NCBI GenBank assembly: GCA_039105265.1
Contig: JAPFFF010000030.1
Location: forward strand, 186,001 to 250,000
Direction: 5' to 3'
From: Tritrichomonas musculus
Lineage: Eukaryota > Parabasalia > Tritrichomonadida > Tritrichomonadidae
Length of the DNA: 64,000 nt
Position 1 is the first letter of the stretch. The number at the start of each line of letters is the position of its first letter. Both the position numbers and the translations under genes were made by a program. Positions 45,794-56,537 of this stretch are shown piece by piece. The notes under the pieces were generated by a model, which worked only from the letters and a program-made list of their open reading frames with translations, did no database searches and was not told the DNA's origin.

Positions 45794-46434
45794 ATAGATA
45801 ATTAATATCGCCCTCTGAAAAAAAATTTATTTAATTAAATAATGTAAATCATCATAATTAAATGATGAAAAAAAATTAATCAATATAAAAAATGATATAG
45901 TATATAATATCAGAATTATATCATTAAATAATGATTGTATATATATTAATAGAAAATAAAAATGAAACTATCATTATATATTAATATATTAATAAGTTTT
46001 CAAAATGTTTATTTGGAAAACATAATATATACATAATTTTTTTTAAAATATAATGTGTAAAGATAAAATTTTTTTGCCTACATTCTTTAATATATAATAC
46101 TTTTTTTAAGATTCATTATAAATTATATTTTTTTTTAAGAGTTTTTCATCAATCAAATTCTGATAAAAATCGCAAAATATACTAATGTTCAACAATGTTC
46201 AATCAAAACATTAAATGTTCAACAAAACAAAACTAAATAAACAAAAAACAAAAAAAAAATAAGTCTGGATATTTTCGGAAAATTTACAATAAATGAAAGT
46301 GGTTGGAGATAAAACGTCAACGTTTCTGAATTTTTATTCAAAACATCCATTTTTTTCAATGTAACGTAATGTATAGCCAGTGATATGATCCCAAAATTTA
46401 TTTGAAAAATTGAGAATGGAAAATCTTAGTTACC
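45794..46434. other. Upstream region of the Cys-rich surface-protein gene
   Basis: A/T-rich. A direct repetition of TGTTCAA (46183-46220) and a less A/T-rich patch (46290-46400) are the only visible features. An alternative ATG at 46414 starts a second signal-peptide-like frame (MENLSYLILI...) out of frame with the main gene. Confidence 0.4.
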
Positions 46435-46440
46435 TCATTT
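46435..46440 (+). promoter_or_regulatory. Candidate initiator (Inr) TCATTT
   Basis: TCATTT lies 30 bases before the ATG at 46465, at a distance seen for trichomonad initiators. If transcription starts here, the out-of-frame ATG at 46414 is left outside the message, supporting the 46465 start. Confidence 0.3.
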
Positions 46441-46464
46441 TAATAATTTGTGTATTTGGTTTAA

Positions 46465-49400
46465 ATGCTCATCCTTTTTTTGCTTTTTTTAAGGTCAAAT
46501 GCAATTTTAATCCAAGAAGATGAGAACGTGACGACAAATTGCGGCGAAAATTCAAACTGTTTAGAATGTAATAAAGATGATACACAACATTGTATATCAT
46601 GCAAACCAGGATTTGGTTTCAAATTAGACGATGAAAAGAAGCCAACAGGAGAATGCCTCGCATGTCCAGATCAATGTGACGAATGCTATGCAAATAAAGA
46701 TATATGCACTAAATGCAAGCCACATTATTATATTCATTATGATATAGAAGGAAATACAGATGGCAAATGTTATGAATGTGAAAATCAATGTACAAATTGT
46801 TCTTATAAATCAAATAATTGTACTTCATGCACATTTGGTTATGGCCAAGTCAGAGACGAATATGGACAACCTACAGGAAAATGTTATCCGTGTAAAACAC
46901 ATAACTATTATTGCGCAGAATGCTATGATGATTATACAAAATGTGAAGCTTGCAGATTTAACCAAGGCGCTGTAATAAATTCAGATGGTGAAATAACCGG
47001 CCAATGTGAAGATTGTCAAATAATAAATTGTGAACATTGTTCAAGGAATTATCTTTCATGCGAATCTTGTTATCAAGGTTTTGGAGTAAGCATTGATGAA
47101 AACAATGATGTTTCTTGTATTAAATGCGCAGATTCTAATTGCCAACAATGTTTCCAAAGTGATACAAATTGTACAATCTGCAAAAAAAATTACGGCTTAA
47201 TTCTAGATAATGACGGAAAAAGTACAGGTTTATGTGGACAATGCCCCGAACATTGTTGGTATTGCTCTGAAAAAAATGATAAATGCGATGATAATGGATG
47301 TGAAGAACATTATGGCGCAATTTTGACAAGTGAAGGCGAAAATACGGGAAAATGTGCTTCATGTCCAAACAATTGCAGCGATTGTGGAGCGAATTACTCT
47401 TTTTGCAAAACTTGTGAAACTGGTTTCGGTCCACTTTTAGATGAAAATGGTAAACCTACAGGTCAATGTTCTCCTTGTCCAAACCATTGTGATTCATGCG
47501 AAAAAAACGTTTCATTTTGTGATGCATGCCAAAACCTCTATGGTCCAGTTTTAAACGATAAAGGTGTACGAACAGGTCAATGTGGTCCTTGTCCAGATCA
47601 TTGTCAGTACTGTTTCAGTGACCATAGGGTTTGTGGCTCTCATGATTGTGAATATGGATATGGATCGATATTAAATAATAGCGTTGATACTGGTCTTTGT
47701 GGTGCTTGTCCAGACAATTGTAGATATTGTGCTCCAAATAATTTAATCTGCCGAAATTGTGACGGTTATTTTGGGAAAGAATTAGATAATGAAGGAAATC
47801 CTACAGGAAGGTGCGCTCCATGTCCAGATCATTGTTACAGTTGCCAAGAAAATAGTTCATTTTGTGATGAATGTTTTCCTGGATATGGATATGCCTATGA
47901 TAATAATATTCAAACCGGCAAATGCGCTCCATGTCCAGATCATTGTTCTTCCTGCACAGATAATAGTTCATTCTGTGATGAAAATAGCTGCGATTCTGGA
48001 TATGGACATGTCTTAAACGAAAAAGGAGAAAAAACAGGAAAATGTGGTCCTTGCCCTTCAAACTGCAAAAGTTGTAGAGAAAACAATAGCAGATGCGACA
48101 GCTCTTCTTGTTTCCCTGGTTATGGCCTAGAGATAGGAAGTGATAAAGAACCAACTGGGAAATGTAAAGCTTGCCCAATAAATTGCATTTCTTGCAGCGA
48201 TAATGCAGACAATTGCTCAAGTTGCCAGAGTGACTATGGATTTGTTATAGGAGATGATGGCTTTAGGACAGGAAAATGTGGTCCTTGTCCTAGTAATTGT
48301 AGATCAAATTATGGTTGTTCACAAGATTCTTCATACTGTTCTGATTGTGAAGATAATTTTGGTTTGGCTACACGAAATGATGGTCTCCCAACACAGATAT
48401 GCGAGCCTTGTCCAAGTAATTGTAGATTATGCTCCAAGAATTCATCAATTTGTACTTCTTGTGATTCTGGCTATGGTCCTGTAATTGATGAAAAAGGCAA
48501 TCCAACTGGAAAATGCGCAAGATGCCCTCCAAATTGTAATGATTGTGATAACAATGCTGAAATTTGTTCTAGTTGCAACTACAATTATGGACTTGTTAGA
48601 GAAAATGGCATTAGTACAGGTAAGTGTGCAAAATGCCCAGGACAATGCCATGAATGTACATATTCAGATTACTGTACAAATTGTTATGACGGCACAACTT
48701 TGATTAAAGATGAACATGGTCAACCAACAGGAAAATGTGGAAGTTGTCCAAGTAATTGTGAAGAATGCGATGATATAAATAATTGCAAAGAATGCTTTTC
48801 AAGATTCGGTCCAGCAGTTGGAAAAGATGGAAATGCTACTGGTGAATGCGCACCATGCCCAGACAATTGTTACAGTTGTCCTGAAATATCAACAAATTGT
48901 ACGGTTTGCTTTGATTTCTATGGACTTGTTCTTGATAGTAATGGTATATCAACGGGGAAATGCTCCGAGTGCCCAGATAACTGCAAAGAATGCTCAGAGA
49001 ATTCAGCAATTTGCACAAAATGCGACTCTGGATATGGATTTATAATTGGCTCAGATAAAAATTCAACAGGGCAATGCGCAAAATGTACAAAAAATTGCAA
49101 TATTTGTTATGATAATTTTGCCATTTGTGAACAATGTGAACAAGGGTATGGCCCAGTTTTAAATAACGGCATTAAAACAGGAAAATGCGCTCCTTGTCCT
49201 GAAAACTGTTCAGAGTGTAATGATGATCATTTGTACTGTGATGACTGTCCTAGAGGGACAGGAAAAGTATTAGATGAAAATGGTGACTATACTGGAAGAT
49301 GTGGTCCTTGTCCTGACAATTGCTATTCTTGTTATGATAATCATTTAAATTGCAGTGATTGTGATTCAGATTTTGGGCCTGTTTTAGATGAAAATGGTGT

Positions 49401-52400
49401 CAATACTGGAAAATGTGGTCCTTGTCCTGATAATTGCTATAATTGTTATGATAATAATTCTTTTTGTGGAAGTTGCGCATATTTATTTGGTCCTATATTA
49501 GATGAAAATGGTGTCAATACTGGAAAATGTGGTGCTTGTCCTGAAAATTGTTCTTCTTGTAATAACAATCATACTCTTTGCACTGGCTGCCTTTCTGGAT
49601 TCGGTTTAGTTTTCGATGAAAAAGGTGAATTCATTGGAAGATGTGCTGCATGTCCTGATAATTGCTCTTATTGCTATAATAAAAATGCTTGCCATACCTG
49701 CAATGATGGATTTGGTAACATATATGATGAAAGCAACATTAACACTGGAAAATGTGCACCATGTCCTGAACATTGTAGTAACTGTTCTAATTCAAAGTTT
49801 TGCGATATTTGCAATGACGGATATGGATTGAACCAAGATGAAAGCAGTCCCAATTATCATCAATGCAGTCAATGTTCTACTCAGAACTGCAATAATTGTA
49901 AAGATAATTATCTTATTTGTCAGCAATGCCACAGTGGATATGGTTATATAAGAAATGAAAAAGATGAGAATACAGGACAATGCACCGAATGTGATGGAAA
50001 TTGTTCTGAATGCTTTTCCAATTATAAGATTTGTACATCTTGCAAGGAAGGATACAGTTTTGTTTTAGATAAGGATGGTGCCTTCACTGGAAAGTGTCAT
50101 TCATGCCCAGATCACTGTTTTAAATGTTCCAGCAATCATGAATTGTGCGAAGAATGCCCATATGGATTTGGTTTCGTAATAGATAAAAATGGAATGCGTA
50201 CAGGCCAATGTGGACAATGTCATGAAGGATGCAGTGATTGTTCAAGCAATAAAGATATATGCACATCATGTAAAGGCAGTTATGGTTTAGTTTTGGATAA
50301 AAACGGAAATCCAACAGGAGAATGCAAACCTTGCCCTAGTAATTGCCAAAACTGCTTTGAAAATAGTTTAAAGTGCTCTTATTGCAGTAATGGATTTGGT
50401 CCTGTTATAGGCAAAGATGGAATTGCTACTGGTGAATGTGAAAAATGTCCTTCACATTGCGATACATGCGATACCAATTCAAAAGTATGTAATTTTTGTA
50501 AGACCAATTATGGATTGGCATTAGATAAAGACGGAAATCCAACAGGTGAATGTGAAAGATGCCCTGCAAACTGCAAAGAATGCTATTTAAATAGTTCAAG
50601 CTGCTTAAAGTGTTCAGAAGGTTTTGGTTTTGAAATAAATGTAGCAGGAATTAATACAGGAAAATGCAGTAAATGCTCAGAAAATTGCAGGTATTGTTCT
50701 CAAGATAATAGCTGGTGCACGTCTTGTGGACAAAATTATGGATTTATAGTAAATAATAATGGTCTAACAAATCAATGTGAAAAGTGCTCTGAAAATTGCG
50801 CTGAATGCAATTATGATTCTAAAAAATGCTTTATTTGCAATAAAGACTCTGGTTTCGTTCGTGATGAAAATTATTTGAACACATATCAATGCCAACGTTG
50901 CCTTTCTACCAATTGTAAATATTGTGAAAATGATTATACATTTTGTTCATTTTGTGACTTCGAAAATGGCTTTGGTTATGTTTTGAATTCAAATGGCGAA
51001 CCAACAGGAATGTGTGGTAAATGTCCAGAAAATTGTGACATTTGTTTTTATACAAATCGATGCAGGAGCTGTTCATCAGGCTACACTTCTGAAAAGATTA
51101 ATAATTCAGTGAGTACTGGAAGATGCATTCCTTGTCAAGTCGCAAATTGTGGCAATTGTTATGACAACATAACCGAATGTGAATCGTGTCTAGATGGATT
51201 CGGATTCATTTGGAATAGTGATGGCATAAATACTGGAAAATGTGGGAAATGCCCAAAGAATTGTGCAAATTGCAATAATAATTCTTCAAGATGTACTAGT
51301 TGTGAAGATGGTTACGCCTTTAACTTAGTAATTGGAGGAGATACAAGTCAATGTGTTAAATGCCCAGATCATTGCAGCAGCTGTAGAATTCCATCATATT
51401 GCACTGACTGTGAATCAGGTTATTATAATACAGAGGAAGGAAAATGTTCAAAATGTCCTAATAATTGTGAATCATGTAATTCAGAACAATGCAAAGAATG
51501 TAATACTGGTTACTTATTATCAGAAAATGGAGAGTGTATATCATGCCCTGCAAATTGTTTAGATTGTAATGACCAAATGCAATGTCTGATGTGTGATGTT
51601 GGTTATACATTAGATTCAAATAATCGATGTGTTTCATGTCCAGAAAACTGTGCTGAATGCAATAATCCTAATACATGCATTTATTGTAAAGAAAACGCAG
51701 GATTTATATTAGAAGATTATGTAAATACTCATAAATGCGCAGCTTGTAGTGATCCTTACTGTCTAACATGTTCCAATAATAAAGATGAATGCGAAGTATG
51801 CAAAGACAATTATTGTTATGATCTCTCATCAAATTCTCCACATTATAAGAAATGTACACCATGCAACACGCCATGTAATGTTGAAAATTGCCAAAGATGC
51901 ACTTATGAAAGACCTAATGAATGTTCATTATGTGCTTCTGATTACATATTAACAAGTTTAGGCCAATGCATTTTAAAGCTTGTTAAACCTTCTCCAACTC
52001 CTGGATTAGAAGATGTTCCTTATCAATTTAATCATTCATTAGCCGTTAACGGAACATATCCTTTAAATATTAAAGAGGAAGAGGTTAATTCAACCCAAAG
52101 ATTAGTTGTAAATTTACCTTCAGAAGATAATAGTGGTAACGAGTATAATGAAATTACAATTGAAAACCCATTTAAGAAAAACGTTGCTATTAATTTAGAA
52201 GAAAGAGTGATTAATTCTGAATTAACAATCAATTCAAATTCCAATGAACAATTTGATATTATTCCACCTAATGTTCCAATTCAGATTAATTTAGGTCAAA
52301 GAACAACAGCATCATTTAAAGATGCTCAAGGAGAAATCACAATTGCTTCATCAGGACAAAACAACAATGTTAAACTCAATCAAGTTGAACCCAAAGATTC

Positions 52401-53154
52401 ATTTACTCTAATTCCTAAAAATTCAAGAACATCGATTACAATAGAAAAAATTGATTTTACAGTTCATGATGACAATGATGAATCAACTCAATCTGTTATA
52501 ATTAAATCAAATGATAACAAACAAGTAAAGATTACTGATGTTACAGTTCAACAAACATTCTCCGGTGAGATTAGAAATGCAACAATCACAGGAACAATTA
52601 AATTTGGATTTGAATCAAATCTTAAAATAAATGAATTCGTTGATATTTCTGAATCAACTTTAGATATATCATATAATATTTCGCAAGCACAAGGAATAGA
52701 TTCAGCTGCTCCAATTAATGGATACATAAGCAAATGTCCAAAAAGTATTAACTTAAATGATCGAGTTGTAGGTACTCTTCTCGCTAATGAAAGATTTTTA
52801 ATTGCTGAATCATATATCAATTTTGCATCATGCAATGAGTGGAAGCAAGCTACTCATATTAATTCAGTTAATACATTTTTAAGTGAAAAAGATGGCGAAT
52901 GTGTAACTGAAAGGGACAATAGAAATCGGATTGTCTATCGATATTACGCAAAACAGCATGAAGAGCCACCTAAAGATGGAAAAGGTAAATTGGGAGCTGG
53001 TGCAATTGCTGGAATAGTCATCGCTTGCGTGGTTGTTGTTGGCGCTGTAACATTCCTTCTTGTTTACTTCCTTGTCATCAAGAAAAAGAATCCAAAGAAC
53101 AATTCGTCAACTGATGAAGGTGACAACAACCAAAATGATGCAGACGAAGTTTAA
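46465..53154 (+). CDS. Giant Cys-rich repeat surface protein, single-pass membrane
   Basis: One uninterrupted frame of 2229 codons. Residues 1-13 (MLILFLLFLRSNA) form a short signal peptide. Residues about 25-1837 are some 40 tandem repeats of about 46 residues with the plan C-x2-C-P-x-N/H-C-x2-C-x6-9-C-x2-C-x2-G-Y/F-G-x4-D-x-x-G-x2-T-G-K/Q/R-C, similar to furin-like/TNFR-type modules. Residues about 1838-2175 lack repeats and look beta-rich. A transmembrane helix (about 2179-2205) precedes a 24-residue acidic tail ending DADEV. Large Cys-rich repeat proteins of this build are thought to serve at the trichomonad surface, possibly in adhesion or sensing; the ligand is unknown. Confidence 0.85.
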   Translation: MLILFLLFLRSNAILIQEDENVTTNCGENSNCLECNKDDTQHCISCKPGFGFKLDDEKKPTGECLACPDQCDECYANKDICTKCKPHYYIHYDIEGNTDGKCYECENQCTNCSYKSNNCTSCTFGYGQVRDEYGQPTGKCYPCKTHNYYCAECYDDYTKCEACRFNQGAVINSDGEITGQCEDCQIINCEHCSRNYLSCESCYQGFGVSIDENNDVSCIKCADSNCQQCFQSDTNCTICKKNYGLILDNDGKSTGLCGQCPEHCWYCSEKNDKCDDNGCEEHYGAILTSEGENTGKCASCPNNCSDCGANYSFCKTCETGFGPLLDENGKPTGQCSPCPNHCDSCEKNVSFCDACQNLYGPVLNDKGVRTGQCGPCPDHCQYCFSDHRVCGSHDCEYGYGSILNNSVDTGLCGACPDNCRYCAPNNLICRNCDGYFGKELDNEGNPTGRCAPCPDHCYSCQENSSFCDECFPGYGYAYDNNIQTGKCAPCPDHCSSCTDNSSFCDENSCDSGYGHVLNEKGEKTGKCGPCPSNCKSCRENNSRCDSSSCFPGYGLEIGSDKEPTGKCKACPINCISCSDNADNCSSCQSDYGFVIGDDGFRTGKCGPCPSNCRSNYGCSQDSSYCSDCEDNFGLATRNDGLPTQICEPCPSNCRLCSKNSSICTSCDSGYGPVIDEKGNPTGKCARCPPNCNDCDNNAEICSSCNYNYGLVRENGISTGKCAKCPGQCHECTYSDYCTNCYDGTTLIKDEHGQPTGKCGSCPSNCEECDDINNCKECFSRFGPAVGKDGNATGECAPCPDNCYSCPEISTNCTVCFDFYGLVLDSNGISTGKCSECPDNCKECSENSAICTKCDSGYGFIIGSDKNSTGQCAKCTKNCNICYDNFAICEQCEQGYGPVLNNGIKTGKCAPCPENCSECNDDHLYCDDCPRGTGKVLDENGDYTGRCGPCPDNCYSCYDNHLNCSDCDSDFGPVLDENGVNTGKCGPCPDNCYNCYDNNSFCGSCAYLFGPILDENGVNTGKCGACPENCSSCNNNHTLCTGCLSGFGLVFDEKGEFIGRCAACPDNCSYCYNKNACHTCNDGFGNIYDESNINTGKCAPCPEHCSNCSNSKFCDICNDGYGLNQDESSPNYHQCSQCSTQNCNNCKDNYLICQQCHSGYGYIRNEKDENTGQCTECDGNCSECFSNYKICTSCKEGYSFVLDKDGAFTGKCHSCPDHCFKCSSNHELCEECPYGFGFVIDKNGMRTGQCGQCHEGCSDCSSNKDICTSCKGSYGLVLDKNGNPTGECKPCPSNCQNCFENSLKCSYCSNGFGPVIGKDGIATGECEKCPSHCDTCDTNSKVCNFCKTNYGLALDKDGNPTGECERCPANCKECYLNSSSCLKCSEGFGFEINVAGINTGKCSKCSENCRYCSQDNSWCTSCGQNYGFIVNNNGLTNQCEKCSENCAECNYDSKKCFICNKDSGFVRDENYLNTYQCQRCLSTNCKYCENDYTFCSFCDFENGFGYVLNSNGEPTGMCGKCPENCDICFYTNRCRSCSSGYTSEKINNSVSTGRCIPCQVANCGNCYDNITECESCLDGFGFIWNSDGINTGKCGKCPKNCANCNNNSSRCTSCEDGYAFNLVIGGDTSQCVKCPDHCSSCRIPSYCTDCESGYYNTEEGKCSKCPNNCESCNSEQCKECNTGYLLSENGECISCPANCLDCNDQMQCLMCDVGYTLDSNNRCVSCPENCAECNNPNTCIYCKENAGFILEDYVNTHKCAACSDPYCLTCSNNKDECEVCKDNYCYDLSSNSPHYKKCTPCNTPCNVENCQRCTYERPNECSLCASDYILTSLGQCILKLVKPSPTPGLEDVPYQFNHSLAVNGTYPLNIKEEEVNSTQRLVVNLPSEDNSGNEYNEITIENPFKKNVAINLEERVINSELTINSNSNEQFDIIPPNVPIQINLGQRTTASFKDAQGEITIASSGQNNNVKLNQVEPKDSFTLIPKNSRTSITIEKIDFTVHDDNDESTQSVIIKSNDNKQVKITDVTVQQTFSGEIRNATITGTIKFGFESNLKINEFVDISESTLDISYNISQAQGIDSAAPINGYISKCPKSINLNDRVVGTLLANERFLIAESYINFASCNEWKQATHINSVNTFLSEKDGECVTERDNRNRIVYRYYAKQHEEPPKDGKGKLGAGAIAGIVIACVVVVGAVTFLLVYFLVIKKKNPKNNSSTDEGDNNQNDADEV

Positions 53155-53590
53155 AATTACTTGAATAATGAGTAATTAATAAAATCAATTTAATTGATTT
53201 CAAATGCTATTTGTATTTTATATTTACATTTCTTTAATAATTTGGTTATTTATGAAAATACAATTTAATAATAATAAAAATGAGTGTGGCGACATGATTG
53301 GAGGGATTTTTGTCTGCAGAACAGACATCACTCAAAATACTATTGATTAATAATCTTGTGAAGATAATAACACTTTTTATTATAAAATTAAGATTCAAAT
53401 TTTTGATAAAACAAACCATTATAAATTATTTGCAAAATGATTTAATACTATTAATCATTCTTTTTTGCTATTTATTAGCAACGAAAACTAAAATTGACAT
53501 CGAAATTAAATACGCAATCTGAATGAATAATATAACCGATTCTCATAAATTGAATATACAAATGTACATTTTTTTTATACAAATAAAAAA
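53155..53590. other. Convergent intergenic spacer
   Basis: 3' ends of the surface-protein gene and the kinase pseudogene. The 74-codon frame at 53298-53522 is Ile/Leu/Asn-rich and shows no domain. Confidence 0.4.
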
Positions 53591-54485
53591 TTAGAAATTT
53601 GAGCAGCATCCTTCATTTGGTGATTCAAAAAGATCTAAATCTTGTACTTGTTCTAATTTATATCCCATTTCTGTGATTTTTTCAACAATTTTGCTTTTGT
53701 AATCATCGTAATCAGGCTGAGATTTGAAATCAAGTAAGCAAACATTGTCAAATATATCATCAAAAGGTGGAATTCTCGGATGTTACCGTTTTTCAATTTG
53801 CCTTTTTGCATGGGGAACTTCTGACTCTCCTAAATTTTCCCATAATTCGAGATCTGTATCATATCTTTTGTATAAGAATAATATTGAATAAATCTATGAT
53901 TCCATATCGTCACGTCGTGAACAAGTGTGGCCTCCATGGGATATAACGCTTTGATATAAGGGAGTTCCAGCAACTTCGCCAATGCCATCATCAATATGTC
54001 TTCCTTTAATTCTGTAATGTATTGATAAACCGAAATCAATCAGACCCATCGATCTATTTTCTCTAATTAAAAAGTTTTCAGGTTTAATATCACGATGAAC
54101 AATACCATGATCATGAAGAGAATTAATGCATTCAAGAGTTTTCAACGACACATAATAAATTTTGAGTAAACAATCATTTTTGTACAAGTAATCGTAATTT
54201 TGTTAAGAGAAAAAGAATATATTCCATTGCAATATAATAAAAATAATCGCATTTAGCATGATGAACAATTTTTGGAAAAAGAGGCCAATCGTCTACAATT
54301 TCTTTCAGAATATTAATTTCATTTTCTAGTGATTCTGCTCTTAAGATTGGAACAACTTTTAATGCAAATTATTGATTATTTGGTTTTCCTTCAATGGTAC
54401 ATTTATAAACGCTACCATGCCCACCTTTTGCAATTAAATCACCAAAAACAAAGTGATTAATTGTATTCCCCATACTGATTTTCAT
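53591..54485 (-). pseudogene. Broken CK1-family protein kinase gene
   Basis: Minus strand from ATG at 54485 to TAA at 53591-53593, about 298 codons, the usual CK1 size. The N-lobe reads GDLIAKGGHGSVYKC and ALKVVP (ATP lysine). The centre reads HDHGIVHRDIKPENFLI and LIDFGLSIHYR, both catalytic motifs intact, then GTPLYQS and RRDDMES as in CK1/TTBK kinases. The frame is interrupted by a TAA at 54369-54371, by at least one frame change between about 54185 and 54245, and by stops at 53894-53896 and 53783-53785. The last 60 residues remain readable. It is a recent host pseudogene whose motifs have not yet decayed. Confidence 0.82.
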
Positions 54486-54579
54486 ACCATTATTAAAAAA
54501 ATTAATTATTGGATTTCTTACAAAATATTTTGATATTTAAAATAGGTTTAAGTAATTTAATAAAATTTGAAAAATGCAA
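54486..54579. other. Short spacer
   Basis: A/T-rich, 94 bases, between the kinase pseudogene start and the tRNA-like sequence. Nothing seen. Confidence 0.3.
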
Positions 54580-54637
54580 GGGTGTTTAGCTCAGTGGTAG
54601 AGGAATTATTTTAGTTAATCGATCCTCCTAACATCCA
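54580..54637 (+). tRNA. tRNA-like sequence lacking an anticodon arm
   Basis: GGGTGTTTAGCTCAGTGGTA has a perfect A-box and D-arm start. Fifty-eight bases later the sequence closes with TAACATCCA, and GGGTGTT can pair with AACATCC (one G-U) as an acceptor stem. AATCGATCC resembles the B-box core. A run of eight T follows at 54640-54647, a normal Pol III terminator. A true tRNA needs about 72 bases; here the anticodon arm is missing, and GAATTATTTTAGTTAAT stands in its place. It is most likely a deleted or rearranged tRNA gene. Confidence 0.5.
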
Positions 54638-54673
54638 AATTTTTTTTAATTGACTAACTAAAATAATTCCTCA
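54600..54673. repeat. Inverted repeat overlapping the tRNA-like sequence
   Basis: GAGGAATTATTTTAGTTAAT (from about 54599) is mirrored by GACTAACTAAAATAATTCCTC (about 54653-54673). The copied arm includes the part of the tRNA-like sequence that is abnormal, so a local inverted duplication may have destroyed the gene. Confidence 0.6.
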
Positions 54674-55126
54674 TTTAGTTGAATGCTTTTCTTTTTGAAG
54701 AATTAGTATCCTTATCTCAATTTAAAATTTTGAGCGCAAAAGCTTTGGTAAAATATATAAGTTTAAAAATGCATTGTTAAAATAATATTTGGTTATTGAT
54801 CAGTGAATGCTTCTGTTAGATTACTTATTGCTGAGGCATTCTGTGAATGTTCATGAATGAGGCATATCGCTCTGCCTTCTTCAAAAAAAGTTTTCAAGTT
54901 CCTAAATTAATTTTTATGTTCAGCTAAATGATTAGAATTTTTCAAAATATATGTATGTAAAACCAGACAGTGATCACTCTAGATTGTTTTGTTGTGTTTC
55001 TTAATCTTTTTATATAAAAAACAATATTTATTATCTTAACAAATGAATAAAAATTGATTTTATATTTATCAATTTTCAAATAAAATAGCTTCAACAAAAA
55101 AATGAAATTAAAAAAAGTATATTTAT
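54674..55126. other. Spacer
   Basis: Modest A/T bias and no recognizable gene. A near-repeat of GAATG/GGCATTCTGTGAATG occurs around 54805-54855. Confidence 0.35.
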
Positions 55127-56449
55127 TCAAATTGGATGATTTTTCTTATAATCTTCATAAAGTTTACAATGTTTAGTATTTCTTGTTTTCCACAACTTGA
55201 CTGTATTATCTCTAGATGCAGTGATAATTCTGTTGCCAGCATAGTTGAATGAGCAAGCGAAAATGATGTCATTGTAATCCTCAAGAGAATCGAGTTTCTT
55301 GCCAGATTCCGAATCCCAAATTCGGCATGTATAATCGTCACTTGCAGTCACCACTTTATTTCCTTGTGGTGAGAACTGCACTTTTCTAACCATTTCAGAA
55401 TGTCCCTTACAAATGCAGATGCAATTTCCATTCTCAACGCTCCACACTCTCGCTGTTTTATCTCTTGATGCTGTTGCAACTTTTTTGCCGTCAATTGAGA
55501 TAGAAACGGACCTTATTTGGTCGGTATGATCTATCAATACATGAAGCGGTTTCTGCAGATTCTTCATGTCCCACACGCAGGCCTTCTTGTCATATGAGCC
55601 TGTAACAATACGATTTCCAAAAGTGTCAAAAAATGCACCACAAAGTTTGTCTGTGTGAAATTTCAAATTGGCGAAGAATTCATTACTTCTCAAATCCCAC
55701 AATATTGCAGTAGAATCTTTTGATGCCGTTAATAAGTATTGCTCTTGAGGATGGAATTCAACATTGATAACTTTTTGTGTATGCTTCTGGAGAACGTTTA
55801 AAATTTCACCAGTTTCAACTGACCAAACTCGGGCCGTGCAATCTTTCGAACCACTGCAAAACTTCTTCGATTCATGATCAAAATTGACACATATGACTTC
55901 ATCGGTGTGACCGTTTAACATATGAACGCACTTTTTCTGTTCAACCGACCAAATAGCGGCATTTCGATCTGAGGAGCCCGTGCCAACAAGACTGCCGTAT
56001 GGAACATTAAATCTGCACGTGTTAACGGCTCCTGTGTGTCCTGAAAAAGTGGCTACGGGTTCTTCGTCAGCTGATTTGGTATCCCAAACTTTCGCTGTTC
56101 GATCATAGGATGATGTAACAAATTTATTCCCCATTTTGTCAAATTGGCAATCTAAAAGTGGCATTATATGGGCGTTGTTTGTACTATTTTCAATTTGAAA
56201 GTCAGAATAATTAATTAATTGACTATCATAAATATCATATAAAATTTTTTCAATTTTTTCAAATCTCTGTGTTTGAAGTTCTTTGTTTGAATTGTATATA
56301 CGGCGAGCAAGAGCTGAAAGATTGGGTTGCTCTAGCAATTTTGGGATCTGTATTGTTTTCTCTGATTGCCCTTGACCATTATAATCAATATTTATCCCTG
56401 GAGGATAGAACATGACATTGATTTGCAGCTTTTTAGGGCTCTCTGACAT
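55127..56449 (-). CDS. DAW1: WD40 protein, DAW1/ODA16-like outer dynein arm assembly factor
   Basis: The 440-residue protein starts at an ATG (56449). Residues 1-90 are an N-terminal extension with LARRIYNSNKELQTQRFEKI. Residues about 92-427 are eight WD40 repeats, with GH...D...WD/W steps such as GHTGAV, SYDRTAKVWDT, GHTDEV and SASDDYT-like blades. The first blade HIMPLLDCQFDKMGNKFVTS and the last one, IFACSFNYAGNRIITASRDN, match DAW1/ODA16, the adaptor that hands outer-arm dynein to intraflagellar transport. Order and length also fit. In a flagellate this role is expected. A generic WD40 protein is the alternative. Confidence 0.72.
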   Translation of the reverse strand: MSESPKKLQINVMFYPPGINIDYNGQGQSEKTIQIPKLLEQPNLSALARRIYNSNKELQTQRFEKIEKILYDIYDSQLINYSDFQIENSTNNAHIMPLLDCQFDKMGNKFVTSSYDRTAKVWDTKSADEEPVATFSGHTGAVNTCRFNVPYGSLVGTGSSDRNAAIWSVEQKKCVHMLNGHTDEVICVNFDHESKKFCSGSKDCTARVWSVETGEILNVLQKHTQKVINVEFHPQEQYLLTASKDSTAILWDLRSNEFFANLKFHTDKLCGAFFDTFGNRIVTGSYDKKACVWDMKNLQKPLHVLIDHTDQIRSVSISIDGKKVATASRDKTARVWSVENGNCICICKGHSEMVRKVQFSPQGNKVVTASDDYTCRIWDSESGKKLDSLEDYNDIIFACSFNYAGNRIITASRDNTVKLWKTRNTKHCKLYEDYKKNHPI

Positions 56450-56537
56450 TATTAGATATAAATATTTGTGAAAATTTTAAAATACAAGAACAAATAAGCA
56501 TTGAAATTTTCTTTTTCACAAAATTTAAAACAATCAT
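56450..56537. promoter_or_regulatory. 88-bp divergent promoter region
   Basis: Only 88 A/T-rich bases separate the WD40 gene from the Sel1 gene on the opposite strand, so both 5' flanks overlap. TTCACAAA occurs on both strands (plus strand near 56514, minus strand near 56472), at similar distances from each gene, and could be the start region of both. Confidence 0.35.

Noticed and set aside
47135-52835. Many 60-139-codon frames on both strands within the Cys-rich gene
   Set aside because: They follow the periodic TGT/TGC/GGA codons of the 2229-codon frame and are shadows.
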